64,000 nucleotides of DNA from Paenibacillus sp. YYML68 (GTDB lineage: Bacteria > Bacillota > Bacilli > Paenibacillales > NBRC-103111). The notes below the pieces were generated by a model that saw only the letters and a list, made by a program, of their open reading frames with translations, had not been told where the DNA came from and searched no databases. A program made the position numbers and the translations under genes. Positions 1 through 9,156 of the stretch are shown piece after piece. How positions within the stretch are numbered: position 1 is the first letter of the stretch; every line of letters starts with the position of its first letter. The DNA lies in the NCBI RefSeq assembly GCF_027923405.1, contig NZ_BQYI01000001.1:552501-616500 (forward strand). The letters are read 5' to 3'.

Positions 1-1813
1 TAAAACCAAGCACACTCGCCAGCGGCGTTCGCAGCTCGTGAGAGACGATGCTGATGAACTCATTCTTCAGCTCGTCGATCCGCTCCTCCTCGGTACGATC
101 CCGAACGACGAATAGATAGCCGTTGCTCGCGTTCTTCGAATCTTCAGCTCCGACCTTGGCGGCGTACAGCTCAATGTGGCGCTTGCTCGTTTGTCCCTTC
201 GGCACGAAGGACAGCCGCTCGGTCGAGCGGTTCATCGAGCTGCTGAGCAGCACCTTCATAGATGAGAGGGGAGATCCTTGACTGTCATCAAGGATCGACT
301 CGAACCAGGAGCGGATGCTCTCCCCTGGCTTGAAGCTGTTTCCTGTTATTTCATCCATGCGGGCGTTCGTGAACAGAATGGAGCCTTGTCCGTCACACAT
401 GAGCATGCCTTCATTGGTGGATTCGAGAATGCCCTCGATCATATCGCGCTGCTCCTCGATAAGGCGCTTCTCCTGTTGAAGCTGGGCGTTCAGCTCGCCC
501 AGCTCCATCGCCTGCCGGCGTCGCTCCTCGTTGGTCTGCTGGACCATGAAGGCGAGGCTGAACTGGCGCAGCAGTCCTTCCGCATAACGGATGCGAGATT
601 GGATGGAGGACGCTTGATAGGAGGTCATGAGCAGGAAGCCGATGCTTTCCTCCTGGTCGTTCAGCAGTGGATAATAATAGTCCGTCGCGCGATGAATACC
701 TTGATGAACGCCGGATTCATGTCCGCTGACATGGCGACTGACCTCTAGCGGCTTCTTCTCCACCAGCACACGTCGTGCAGCGCCATACAGCTCACTCATC
801 CGTAGCGAAGGCAGCTGGTTTGGATAGCCGATGGCGTATAGCGTCTCGAGCAGGTGCTCGTCAGGGGCTTCCGCTGATGAGGCTACAGCCGCCGACTGCT
901 TCCAGGCTGCGGAGCTGTTCACGTTCACGACCAGCATCGCCGCATCCAGCTTCAAGGCGTCGAGCAGTGCCGGCATCGAGCCCTTCAAGAAGGTGTCGAG
1001 CTGGGCGGCACCGCTCAGCTTCGTCTGGAAGGCGCTGATCGATTCGAGCTCGCTCTCCCGCTCCGACAGCTTCTCGAGCGTCGTCTCCTGCTCCTCCTGC
1101 TGGGTAATAATTTCTTCGTTCTGCGCCTCAAGACTTTCCGCCATATATCGGTACGTCTCCTCACTGCGGCGCAGCTGCTCCTCGGCCTTCCTGGCGCGGT
1201 TGAAGATGAATAATGACAGCATGCTGGTTAGCACTGCCGCAATGCCCCCGATCGCAATGATGAGACGGGCGGTCTTCTCAGCGCTCTCGGCCGCAGCCTG
1301 CGCATTGCGGGCTACCTGCTCAATCTCGACCTCCATCCAATCATGCACAAGGCGGAAGCGGTCCATATGCCTCTTCCCGTTCGAGACGTACTGGAGTGCC
1401 TCCGGCGTTCGTCCTTGCTCCACACGCTCGATCTGTCTGTCGTAATGCTCAAGCAGCAGCTGAATGATTGGCTTGACCTCGATGTTCATATAGTTATCCA
1501 GCCACTCGTAGCGTTGCTGGAAGGCGGCGATCTGCGTCAGATCTTTCTGGAGCTGCTCTCTGCCCTTAATGTGCGGCTCCAGGAAGAGCTTCTCGCCGGA
1601 CAGCTCGTAGCCGCGTAGTCCTGTTTCCATGTTGATGAGGTCAATCAGCAGATTGTCGACCAGCGTATTAAGCGGCATAATCTCCTTGACGATAGTATTC
1701 ATCTTCGCTTCGGTGTTCACCGAGGCTACGTAGCTGGACACGCTTACGGTTATGAGCAATACGATCATCGTAATGAGTAGAATCAGCGAAATTCTGGATC
1801 GGGAGAGGTTCAT
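1..1813 (-). CDS. Sensor histidine kinase (CHASE3-GAF-PAS-HisKA), 3' end cut by window edge
   Basis: A membrane-bound sensor kinase that would autophosphorylate on histidine and pass phosphate to a response regulator outside the window. Reading leftward from ATG at 1813, there is a membrane helix (about residues 8-30), then a CHASE3-like extracytoplasmic domain with the signature ETGLRGYELSG, a second helix near residue 190, and a long charged coiled coil. A GAF-like region and a PAS domain (CDGQGSILFTNARMDEITG) follow. At about residue 590 comes the H-box EFISIVSHELRTPLASV. The ATP-binding domain lies beyond position 1. The start has a GGTGGG-type ribosome site upstream. The gene is divergent from the EAL protein across about 240 bp. 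The family call is firm; the signal and partner are unknown. Confidence 0.9.
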   Translation of the reverse strand, partial: MNLSRSRISLILLITMIVLLITVSVSSYVASVNTEAKMNTIVKEIMPLNTLVDNLLIDLINMETGLRGYELSGEKLFLEPHIKGREQLQKDLTQIAAFQQRYEWLDNYMNIEVKPIIQLLLEHYDRQIERVEQGRTPEALQYVSNGKRHMDRFRLVHDWMEVEIEQVARNAQAAAESAEKTARLIIAIGGIAAVLTSMLSLFIFNRARKAEEQLRRSEETYRYMAESLEAQNEEIITQQEEQETTLEKLSERESELESISAFQTKLSGAAQLDTFLKGSMPALLDALKLDAAMLVVNVNSSAAWKQSAAVASSAEAPDEHLLETLYAIGYPNQLPSLRMSELYGAARRVLVEKKPLEVSRHVSGHESGVHQGIHRATDYYYPLLNDQEESIGFLLMTSYQASSIQSRIRYAEGLLRQFSLAFMVQQTNEERRRQAMELGELNAQLQQEKRLIEEQRDMIEGILESTNEGMLMCDGQGSILFTNARMDEITGNSFKPGESIRSWFESILDDSQGSPLSSMKVLLSSSMNRSTERLSFVPKGQTSKRHIELYAAKVGAEDSKNASNGYLFVVRDRTEEERIDELKNEFISIVSHELRTPLASVLGF

Positions 1814-1948
1814 AGGAGGCCCACCTTACAGCTGTAATGAGTAGCATGCATGCATAATTCGACAGTGCGGGGGTGAAGTCCTTTTTTCGATTAGGGTGAA
1901 AGCGGCTGGAAGAACAGGCACGAAGTCAACGAGGAGGCTTCAGTTCTA

Positions 1949-1977
1949 TTGCAAGGAGACAATAACTGTCATACAAT
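1949..1977 (+). promoter_or_regulatory. Candidate sigma-A promoter for the EAL gene
   Basis: TTGCAA at 1949 and TACAAT at 1972 are separated by 17 bp, about 75 bp before the EAL start codon. Just downstream an inverted pair TGTCA / TGACA (1988-1992 and 2000-2004, 7 bp apart) could be an operator. Inferred from sequence only. Confidence 0.45.
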
Positions 1978-2053
1978 GAATGTAGGGTGTCAGGTAATAT
2001 GACATGAAAACGGCGAGGATGCTGTATTTTGAAACGGGAAGAGGGGACACATA

Positions 2054-3277
2054 ATGACAGGCTTGAACGCACAGGCGCTCTTTCCTTTAGCTAACGAGAT
2101 ATGCCCGTACTTTCAGCCCATACTCTCGCTACAGACGCAGCGGATTGTCGGCTTTGAAGCGTTAGGTCGTCAAGTTAGACACGGAGAGGTGAAGTCGCTC
2201 GGTTCTTTTTTTCACGACAGTACGGTCGGGGATGAGCAGCACTTGAGGGTTGATCGTGTCATTCGGGATAAGGCCATCGCGAGAATGGCTGACGTTGAAG
2301 GAGAGGGGGAGCTTGCGGACTCCATTGGGACCCCGTGGCTCTTCCTGAATGTGAAGCCGTCGTGGATCTATCGCAGATTAAGCCGGGTGCGGGACTTGCC
2401 GACGCTGCGAATGGCGGCCCGACATGGCTTGGATCCGTCGCGCCTCGTGATCGAGATTACGGAGGAGCAGTTCATCGGCAATCTCGAGGAGCTGACGGAG
2501 ATGATCGGCTTCTATCGGCTGGCCGGCTGTCGAATTGCGATTGACGATATCGGCAGCGGCTATAGCCACTACGATCGGATTGCGGCGCTGAAGCCTCATA
2601 TTCTCAAGATTGACCTGAATCTGCTGCGGAAGGGGCGACAAGATTCAGGCTACGATGCACTGTTGAAATCGTACTCCATTCTAGCTGCACAGATGGGCTC
2701 GTCCTTGCTCGTGGAAGGTGTAGAGACGGTAGAGGACTTGACCTACGCAATCAAGGTCGGAGCCAAGTATGTGCAGGGCTACTTGTTCTCTCCAGCCAAG
2801 GCTGACCTGCAGCCCGCACATAGCTACGAAGCGTTGCTGCGGATGTGTATCGCCCGTCATACGCAGCACGAGCTGAACGTTCAGCGAAGATTGCTGAGAG
2901 AGGTCGACAAGCTCGCAGCCGTGATCCCGCGCGATACGGTCGTTCTCACCACACAGGAGGCGGATGCTCTGCTGACCCGACTTGCTCCACTCGTCGGCGA
3001 GAGCGTCACACGGATGTACGTATGCCGTGAGGAGGGCTTCCAGATCTCGTCCAATGCGACGAGGTCAGGAGAGGACTGCTGGCAGCTTGATCCGCAATAT
3101 GTCGGGAGGAATTGGATCTGGCGACCGTACTTCATTCCGACGGTGGTGCAGATGAAGCATCAGCGGCAAGGTGTGCTGTCGCAGGAATATATCGATCTGG
3201 AGACGTCCCGCACGATGCGAACGTATTCCCATCCCATTAGCGAGACTTGCTTCTTATTCGTGGACCTCTGTGTGTAG
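2054..3277 (+). CDS. ykuI: YkuI-type EAL domain protein (c-di-GMP binding or phosphodiesterase)
   Basis: Cytosolic 407-residue protein. Residues about 15-250 form an EAL domain. The residues needed for metal and c-di-GMP binding look present: E of EAL in GFEALGRQ, N in LFLNVKPSW, E in EITEEQ, the DD of IDDIGSGYS, K in LKIDLNLL, E in LLVEGVET and Q in VQGYLF. The C-terminal 150 residues match the PAS-like YkuI_C domain (RMYVCREEGFQIS, NWIWRPYFIP, EYIDLETSRTMRTYSHP). Length and domain order match B. subtilis YkuI, which binds c-di-GMP but has little reported hydrolase activity. The better-kept motifs here leave real phosphodiesterase activity possible. The start follows an AGGGG site with 7-bp spacing. 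Confidence 0.9.
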   Translation: MTGLNAQALFPLANEICPYFQPILSLQTQRIVGFEALGRQVRHGEVKSLGSFFHDSTVGDEQHLRVDRVIRDKAIARMADVEGEGELADSIGTPWLFLNVKPSWIYRRLSRVRDLPTLRMAARHGLDPSRLVIEITEEQFIGNLEELTEMIGFYRLAGCRIAIDDIGSGYSHYDRIAALKPHILKIDLNLLRKGRQDSGYDALLKSYSILAAQMGSSLLVEGVETVEDLTYAIKVGAKYVQGYLFSPAKADLQPAHSYEALLRMCIARHTQHELNVQRRLLREVDKLAAVIPRDTVVLTTQEADALLTRLAPLVGESVTRMYVCREEGFQISSNATRSGEDCWQLDPQYVGRNWIWRPYFIPTVVQMKHQRQGVLSQEYIDLETSRTMRTYSHPISETCFLFVDLCV

Positions 3278-3283
3278 TTGGGT

Positions 3284-3336
3284 GAAAAAAAGAGCTGACC
3301 TTTCGCGTCTGTATCATGCGCGAAAGGTCAGCTTCT
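3284..3336. terminator. Bidirectional terminator between EAL and SNF2 genes
   Basis: Arms AGCTGACCTTTCGCG (3293-3307) and CGCGAAAGGTCAGCT (3319-3333) are perfectly complementary. A run of seven A at 3284-3290 gives the minus-strand transcript a good U tract. The genes converge here, so it probably ends both. Confidence 0.85.
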
Positions 3337-3419
3337 TCGTGCTAGGCTCGTTGTGTTAGGCATGTCGTGCTCGGCATGTCGTGCGCGTGAGTTGTGTCAG
3401 ACGTCACGTGTGTCAGACG

Positions 3420-6400
3420 TCACTCTACCCACTCGCTGCGCAGAGCGAACAAGTCCTTCAGATCGTCGGTCGACAGCTCCGTAATCCATTGCTCGCCGCT
3501 GCCGACGATCTGCTGGCTGAGGCCGAGCTTCTTGTCGATCATCTCATCGATTCTCTCCTCAAGCGTCCCGAGCGTTACGAACTTGTGCACCTGCACGTGA
3601 CGGGTCTGGCCGATGCGGAACGCTCGGTCGGTCGCCTGGTTCTCTACGGCCGGATTCCACCAACGGTCGAAGTGGAACACGTGGTTAGCCGCAGTCAGAT
3701 TTAACCCAGTGCCGCCCGCCTTGAGCGATAGGATGAAGATACCGGCGTGTTGTGCCTCTGTGCTGCCCGACTCCTGGAAGGCATCGATCATACGTTCGCG
3801 ATCGGTTCGAGGCGTACCGCCGTGCAGGAACGGCACCTTGCCCCCGAACTCCTCCTCCAGCGCGTAGGTGAGCAATTGGCCGGTTTCTACGAATTGGGTG
3901 AAGATCAAGCACTTATCCCCCTCCTGCCGAAGCTCGTGCACCATCTCGATTAATCGCTCGAGCTTGTTCGAGCGGTTCTTCCACGATAGTCGGGTCGCTG
4001 CGGCTGCCCCTGCCTCGATGAGTCCAGGGTGGTTGCACAGCTGCTTCAGCTTCGTCAGCGCAGCTAAGATGAGCCCTCTGCGCTCCATCGTCGATAGCTT
4101 ATCCAGACGTTCGAACATGTCGCGGATGTAGTTCTCATACAATCCAGCTTGCTCGGCCGTAAGCGAGACGTACGTCTTGTATTCGTGCTTCTCCGGCAGG
4201 TCGAGCTGGATGGAGGGGTCCTTCTTCACCCTACGCAGCAGGAATGGGCGAATGAGCCGCTGCACCTTGCCGATCAGCTCGTTGTCCTGCGTCCGCTCGA
4301 TTGCATTCACGTAGCGCTGGGTGAATTCCCGAAGCGTTCCCAAGTATCCCGGATTGAGAAAATCAAAGATCGACCACAGCTCGGTCAGTCGGTTCTCGAT
4401 CGGCGTACCCGTCAGAGCGATGCGATGACGACCGTGCAGCGCGCGGATCGACGACGCCTGCTTCGTATACGCGTTCTTAATGTTCTGCGCTTCGTCGAGG
4501 CAGATCGCCTCCCACTCGACGGTCGTCAGCTCCGCTTCATCGAGATGCGACAGCGTATATGTCGTCAGCACGACGTCGTACTCGTGCGCGATGGCGGTGA
4601 ATGCAGGGCCCTTGGCTCGGCTCGAGCCGTAATGCAGGTGGACGCGCAGCGCAGGTGCGAAGCGCTGCAGCTCCTTCTGCCAGTTGCCGAGCACCGACGT
4701 CGGGCAGATGAGCAGCGCTGCCGTGACTGGCGCAGGCGGACCTGCCGCATCACCTACGGGCGATGTCGGGCTTGTGACCGGCCATGGCGCACGGGTAGCC
4801 TCGGCTAAGGAGCCGCTGTCGGGTTGACCGACCTCGCTCTGCTTGCGCTGCTCGCGCACATGGAGTAGATACGTAATCATCTGGATCGTCTTGCCAAGAC
4901 CCATGTCGTCGGCTAGACAGCCTCCGAGGCCGCACTCGCGCAGGAATAGCAGCCAGGAGATGCCCTCCACCTGATACGGACGCAGCGTGCCGCGGAACGA
5001 GTCAGGCGGCTCGAGCAGAGGCGGCCGCTTCGTATGGTTCAGCAGATCGACCAGCTCCTGCAGCTGGTCGTTCAGCTCCACCTCCATCGCTAGTGAACGA
5101 TGGAAGTCCTTCTCCTCCTCGCCCTCGCTGGAGCCGAGCAGGTGCAGCTCGAGCACGTCGCGCAGCGAGAGGCCCTGCTTCTTGTGCACCTGCGCCATCA
5201 CCTGCTGCATCTGCGCCAGATGGGCAGGGTCCAGCTGCACCCACTGGCCGTTGATCTGCACGAGCTTGCTCTTCTGCTGGAGCAGCTCGAGGAATTGCTC
5301 CTCGGTCAGCACGAGGTCGCCGAGCGCGATCTTCCAGTCGAAGCGCATCAGCTGGCCAAGTCCGAGCATCGCCTCAGGTCCTGTGCCGACCGACGACTTG
5401 ATCTTCGCCTTCAGCCGCGGCCGCCACTTGCGGATGCGCTCCCACCAGGCCGGCAGGAAGACCGAGTAGCCGGCCTCCATCAAGCGGAGGCTCCCCTTGG
5501 AGAGCAGCTCCCACGCTTCGTCGCTCGTTAGCGAGTCGCGCAGCGTCTCGCCGTCCTTGGCCGCGAGCAGCGGGAGCATGCGCGTCCACTTGGCCGTGTC
5601 GCGCGAGGCGCGGCTGACGTGCGGCTGCCACGCCTCGGGCAGCAGCTCGGCACCGGGGGGCGCGGGTATGTGAGGGTCTGTGACTGTGCTGTCCGTGCTG
5701 TCCACGCTTACTGCGAGGCTGTCATCGCCTATCACGGCCGTGCCTCCGCGCGCGCTGGCAGCACTGCTATCGCCGCTGTCACTATCCGTCTCGGCTGTAC
5801 TTACAGCCGCCGCCCATTGGCTCGGCACGGACGCGGTCAGCTCGACCGTGCGCTCCTTGTCGCTGCGGTCCTGCAGCACTACGCGCAGCGGCCAGTCGCC
5901 GTCCGGCATAGCTGGCTCCTCTAAGCGAAGGCACGTACGGAACGGAGTCCCGTCCGACTGCCAGCCGATCGAGACGAGCCAATCCTCCTCGTCCATCCAC
6001 ACATCCTCCGCCAGCTGGCCGCTGCGCAGCAGCGGGAACGACCGCTCGAGCTTCTTCAGATGCTCGCGCATGACGCCGTCGGCTTCGATCCAGAGTGGGA
6101 TCAGCCGCTCCATCCAGCGCTGGGCAGGCACGGAGGCGGCCCAGGCGGCCGCCTCCTCGGGCAGCTCCAGCTTCCAGCCGAGCTCCCCGGCCTTCCACTT
6201 CGCGAAGTCCGGCATGAAGCGGCCTTGCCGCAGCGCGTCCTTCACATGCGGCGCGAGCTTCGTCAGCTCAGCCAGCTCGGGCGCGAATTCGAGCGCCTGA
6301 TGCTGCACAGCCGTCGGTGCTGCCAAGTAATCGAGTGCCTCCAGCGCAGGCAGCGCGAGACCCTCCACCTCGGCAGCCTCCGTCACCTCGATGAACGTTC

Positions 6401-6548
6401 CATAGAACGAAGGCGCATGCCAGGCGAACAGCCAATCTCGCAGGTCGTTGGCGTCGCAGACGGCACCGTTGTGGCGCGTTCCCCACACGAAGAAGGCGTC
6501 GTGCGCGGTCCATCGTATGCTGACGCGTATAGCGGTCGTATCGATCAT
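3420..6548 (-). CDS. ywqA: SNF2-family DNA helicase/ATPase
   Basis: SWI2/SNF2-type DNA translocase of about 1042 residues. The N-terminal half resembles the bacterial SNF2-associated domain. The helicase core starts near residue 520. It has Walker A DDMGLGKTIQ (about 545), DEAQNIKN as the DEAH-like box (about 683), ALTGTPIENRLTELWS, and a C-terminal helicase lobe with LHGGTPRTDRERM, LKAGGTGLNLTAA and ATDRAFRIGQ. The start at 6548 overlaps the stop of the upstream SWIM gene as ATGA, which indicates translational coupling. Two hydrophilic, low-complexity insertions, Ser/Thr/Asp-rich and Pro/Ser-rich, lie before the core and just after motif I. Same pairing as ywqA-ywqB in B. subtilis. The DNA substrate is unknown. 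Confidence 0.93.
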   Translation of the reverse strand: MIDTTAIRVSIRWTAHDAFFVWGTRHNGAVCDANDLRDWLFAWHAPSFYGTFIEVTEAAEVEGLALPALEALDYLAAPTAVQHQALEFAPELAELTKLAPHVKDALRQGRFMPDFAKWKAGELGWKLELPEEAAAWAASVPAQRWMERLIPLWIEADGVMREHLKKLERSFPLLRSGQLAEDVWMDEEDWLVSIGWQSDGTPFRTCLRLEEPAMPDGDWPLRVVLQDRSDKERTVELTASVPSQWAAAVSTAETDSDSGDSSAASARGGTAVIGDDSLAVSVDSTDSTVTDPHIPAPPGAELLPEAWQPHVSRASRDTAKWTRMLPLLAAKDGETLRDSLTSDEAWELLSKGSLRLMEAGYSVFLPAWWERIRKWRPRLKAKIKSSVGTGPEAMLGLGQLMRFDWKIALGDLVLTEEQFLELLQQKSKLVQINGQWVQLDPAHLAQMQQVMAQVHKKQGLSLRDVLELHLLGSSEGEEEKDFHRSLAMEVELNDQLQELVDLLNHTKRPPLLEPPDSFRGTLRPYQVEGISWLLFLRECGLGGCLADDMGLGKTIQMITYLLHVREQRKQSEVGQPDSGSLAEATRAPWPVTSPTSPVGDAAGPPAPVTAALLICPTSVLGNWQKELQRFAPALRVHLHYGSSRAKGPAFTAIAHEYDVVLTTYTLSHLDEAELTTVEWEAICLDEAQNIKNAYTKQASSIRALHGRHRIALTGTPIENRLTELWSIFDFLNPGYLGTLREFTQRYVNAIERTQDNELIGKVQRLIRPFLLRRVKKDPSIQLDLPEKHEYKTYVSLTAEQAGLYENYIRDMFERLDKLSTMERRGLILAALTKLKQLCNHPGLIEAGAAAATRLSWKNRSNKLERLIEMVHELRQEGDKCLIFTQFVETGQLLTYALEEEFGGKVPFLHGGTPRTDRERMIDAFQESGSTEAQHAGIFILSLKAGGTGLNLTAANHVFHFDRWWNPAVENQATDRAFRIGQTRHVQVHKFVTLGTLEERIDEMIDKKLGLSQQIVGSGEQWITELSTDDLKDLFALRSEWVE

Positions 6549-8149
6549 GGAATCCATTTTCCTTTCCGCAGCTCCTCCTGCAACGCACGCAGGCGGGAAT
6601 GCTTCCCGGCGAGCCGGTAGATGTAATCGTCCCATACCGTTGTCCGGCCGAGCTTCGCGTACATCCGGTCCAGCTTTTTGAGCAGCATGATCGCATTCTT
6701 GTAAGCGGTTCGGTTCTTCTCGGCAATGCAGCGCTCCACCGCCTGATGGTACAGCGGCAGCACAAGGGACAGGTCGTGCTCCTCCACGGTCGCCAGATCA
6801 GGTCCATACAGGTCGAAGGGGGAGACCCGATTCGCCAGCTGCAGGTCGATCCACGCCCGGTAGCGCTTCGCCCGCATCAGATATGTCGTATAGAACTGAT
6901 ACGTGCGCGGCAGCAGCGCGACCATGATGCCGACCCACTCCGCGTCACTGGCTTGCTGGTACACCGATTCAGCCCAATAGTGGCAGAACTGCCGCATATC
7001 CTCGCTCTGTGCCTTCTGCATGATCGGCAGCAGCCAGTGGAACCAGGCAAGCAGCCTCCCCCACTGGGCCTCCTGCACACAGCTGTGCAGATAGAGGAAG
7101 AACTCCCGCGGCTCCTTCCGCGACATCTCATCGAAGCGCAGCCGCGCAGCCGCGTCCCCCTCCTCCAGCATTGCAAAATGCCCATCCGCAAGCAGCAGCG
7201 CATCCCTTCTGCGATTGGTTAGTCCCGAGCCAGACAGCAGCTTCTGCACCTTGGTTCGCTCGGGCTTCAGCCACTTCGGCTCACCCGACATGCGCGACCA
7301 GATGGTACGGTAGACGGTCATCCAGGACAGCGGTGAATCTTTGCCGGACAGAGCCGCCTCCTGTACAATCGCGAGCGTCTCCTTCCAGGCAGCAGCATAG
7401 TGCAGCGTCAGGCTCTTCATATCTAGCTCAGGGATGAGCTGCTGCAGCTCTTCATGACACTGCTTGGCGATAGATCTGCAGCCGGTCTCTATATAATAGG
7501 ACATATACGAGCTCTTCGAATCGCCGTAGAACTGCTCGATCTTGCGCATGACGAACAAGACGACGTGCAGCTCATACAGCTGACGCAGCGGCAGCTCCCA
7601 CTCCCCGCCATAGGGGCGCAGCTTCTCGTTCGCCGTACTGTAGAACTGCTCGATCGATTGCTGCTGGTTCAGTGAGAAGCCGTAGAATTGCTGGTCAAAA
7701 AATTTGTGCCAAACACTCGGCGTATGCTCCGGCTCTGGTGCGTCGAGTCGCTCCTGCCGCTTCTGGAGCGTGCGCGAGGACGTCTGCTTCTTGGACTGCT
7801 GCTGTCTGGCGCGTACGCGGATCGCCTGCGACAGCTGCTGAAGCAGCAGCTCCGGTCGGCCGTGCGGCGTGTATAGGGCGAAGAGTAGCGCGGCCTTATG
7901 TTCACAGTGCGCGTCGACAGAGCAGCTGCACTCGCTTCTGACCGGAGACTCCAGATCGAGTATGACCTCCTGCGCCTTCTCCGTCCGTACGAGCGCATGA
8001 ACAGATAGGCCGTGTCTCAGCTCGACGTCCTCGATTCGTCCTTTATGGTAGTGCTCCCAGCTTCGTTCCAAGGTGTCGAGCTCATAATGGTCGCGAACAT
8101 AACGGGCGAGCGCTTGTATTCGGTTTTTTGGAATGTGCAGCTTGAGCAT
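6545..8149 (-). CDS. ywqB: SWIM zinc-finger protein paired with SNF2 helicase
   Basis: A 534-residue protein with a SWIM zinc motif near residue 70, of form CxC-x6-CxH (CSCSVDAHCEHK). SWIM fingers usually bind nucleic acid or protein. The rest is mostly helical, with many Trp and Arg residues and no enzyme motif that I recognise. I start it at the ATG at 8149, six bases after GGGGTG; a longer frame upstream lacks support. Its stop overlaps the helicase start by 4 bp, so the two are made together and probably act together. The same pair (ywqB-ywqA) exists in B. subtilis, where function is not well defined. Confidence 0.85.
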   Translation of the reverse strand: MLKLHIPKNRIQALARYVRDHYELDTLERSWEHYHKGRIEDVELRHGLSVHALVRTEKAQEVILDLESPVRSECSCSVDAHCEHKAALLFALYTPHGRPELLLQQLSQAIRVRARQQQSKKQTSSRTLQKRQERLDAPEPEHTPSVWHKFFDQQFYGFSLNQQQSIEQFYSTANEKLRPYGGEWELPLRQLYELHVVLFVMRKIEQFYGDSKSSYMSYYIETGCRSIAKQCHEELQQLIPELDMKSLTLHYAAAWKETLAIVQEAALSGKDSPLSWMTVYRTIWSRMSGEPKWLKPERTKVQKLLSGSGLTNRRRDALLLADGHFAMLEEGDAAARLRFDEMSRKEPREFFLYLHSCVQEAQWGRLLAWFHWLLPIMQKAQSEDMRQFCHYWAESVYQQASDAEWVGIMVALLPRTYQFYTTYLMRAKRYRAWIDLQLANRVSPFDLYGPDLATVEEHDLSLVLPLYHQAVERCIAEKNRTAYKNAIMLLKKLDRMYAKLGRTTVWDDYIYRLAGKHSRLRALQEELRKGKWIP

Positions 8150-8333
8150 GTGTTGCACCCCGCTCGTTTTGTCTATCCTTATAGTGTACCAGATTTTGCC
8201 GATGAATGCGCGTGTAGACGGACGACTTGGACGAATGAGGCTGTGCGTGCCGTTGCGGGACGAAGCTTGTTGCGGGTACAATGGGTGCATTAGGGATAGC
8301 GGGACGATCGGTCCGGAAAGGATGTGGAGAACG

Positions 8334-8627
8334 ATGGGAGTTAAGTTCGGCAGGGAATATAAGGACATTATTCATGACTTTACGAAAGCGCTTCAGGAGG
8401 TCGAGGGGTGTTACGACTTCCTCGAGATGTCGCAGGACGATTGGCAATCGATGGAGGAGGACGAGCGGCACGACTGCATGCAGACGCTCGCCGACGATCT
8501 GTTCTATGGCCTCGGCACGGAGGCGGTGATGCAGGTCGGGGACTGCACGCTCACGCACGACCCGAAGCGGCATCTGATTCGGCTTGATCGCGGCGAAGCG
8601 TTCACTCGCGTCGTCTATCTCGTCTAA
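8334..8627 (+). CDS. Small conserved-looking protein of unknown function
   Basis: A 97-residue acidic soluble protein, divergent from the SWIM/SNF2 operon and 22 bp upstream of the pterin dehydratase gene, so probably co-transcribed with it. Start ATG at 8334 lies 4 bp after GGAG. Composition is Asp/Glu-rich at the centre (QDDWQSMEEDERHDCMQ), with a beta-like C-terminus ending VVYLV. No membrane segment, no metal motif and no family that I recognise. The ribosome site, codon use like neighbours and tight spacing support a real gene. Confidence 0.7.
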   Translation: MGVKFGREYKDIIHDFTKALQEVEGCYDFLEMSQDDWQSMEEDERHDCMQTLADDLFYGLGTEAVMQVGDCTLTHDPKRHLIRLDRGEAFTRVVYLV

Positions 8628-8649
8628 TGCTGCAGGGGAGGTATGTGGT

Positions 8650-8955
8650 GTGAGCAGGGAGAGGCTGAATGCGGCAGAGCTGGCTCAGCGGCTCACTGGA
8701 CTTGCAGGCTGGGTGCAGGAGGAGGAAGGGTCGAAGTGGATCGTCAAGTCGTACCGCTTCCCTGCGTTCATGGACGGCATCGCGTTCGTGGGCGAGGCTG
8801 CGCGGCTGTCCGAGGCGGCGAATCATCACCCGATGATCGCCATCGATTATAAGAAGGTGACGCTGAGGCTGACGACGTGGAGCGCCGGAGGCTTGACCGA
8901 GCTCGACCTCGAGCTGGCCGCTAGGTTCGATGAGGCGTATGCATCCTATAGGTAG
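8650..8955 (+). CDS. phhB: Pterin-4a-carbinolamine dehydratase
   Basis: A 101-residue enzyme of the PCD/DCoH family. These dehydrate 4a-hydroxytetrahydropterin, recycling the cofactor of aromatic amino acid hydroxylases; in bacteria without such hydroxylases the role is often unclear. The family signature is complete: EAANHHPMIAIDYKKV followed by a Trp and an Asp (TTWSAGGLTELD), with the paired His as catalytic residues. I use GTG at 8650, eight bases after GGGGAGG, giving the usual family length. No phenylalanine hydroxylase is visible in the window. Confidence 0.93.
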   Translation: MSRERLNAAELAQRLTGLAGWVQEEEGSKWIVKSYRFPAFMDGIAFVGEAARLSEAANHHPMIAIDYKKVTLRLTTWSAGGLTELDLELAARFDEAYASYR

Positions 8956-8993
8956 ACAAGAAGTCGCGGCTCTTGAGGGCCGCGGCTTCTTGT
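8956..8993 (+). terminator. Hairpin after phhB
   Basis: ACAAGAAGTCGCGGC and GCCGCGGCTTCTTGT form a long near-perfect stem directly after the stop codon. The downstream U tract is weak, so efficiency is uncertain. The next ~160 bp (8994-9156) hold nothing I can support. Confidence 0.6.
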
Positions 8994-9156
8994 GCATGTT
9001 CGTGGAGGAGGACCATTCGTTGTAATACTAGTCTCCTAAGAACTCTAACTGAACGTGCAAGGCTGGTCATGGATGACGATGTAAGCGGGTCCTGGGTGTC
9101 GTTAAGGCTAGCTCTCGCTGTTCGTGTATCGTTGGCCCTGACGCTGACCGTGCCTC

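Noticed and set aside
4149-6300. Long plus-strand frames opposite the SNF2 helicase
   Set aside because: Arg/Leu/Gln-rich shadow translations of a well-supported helicase gene.
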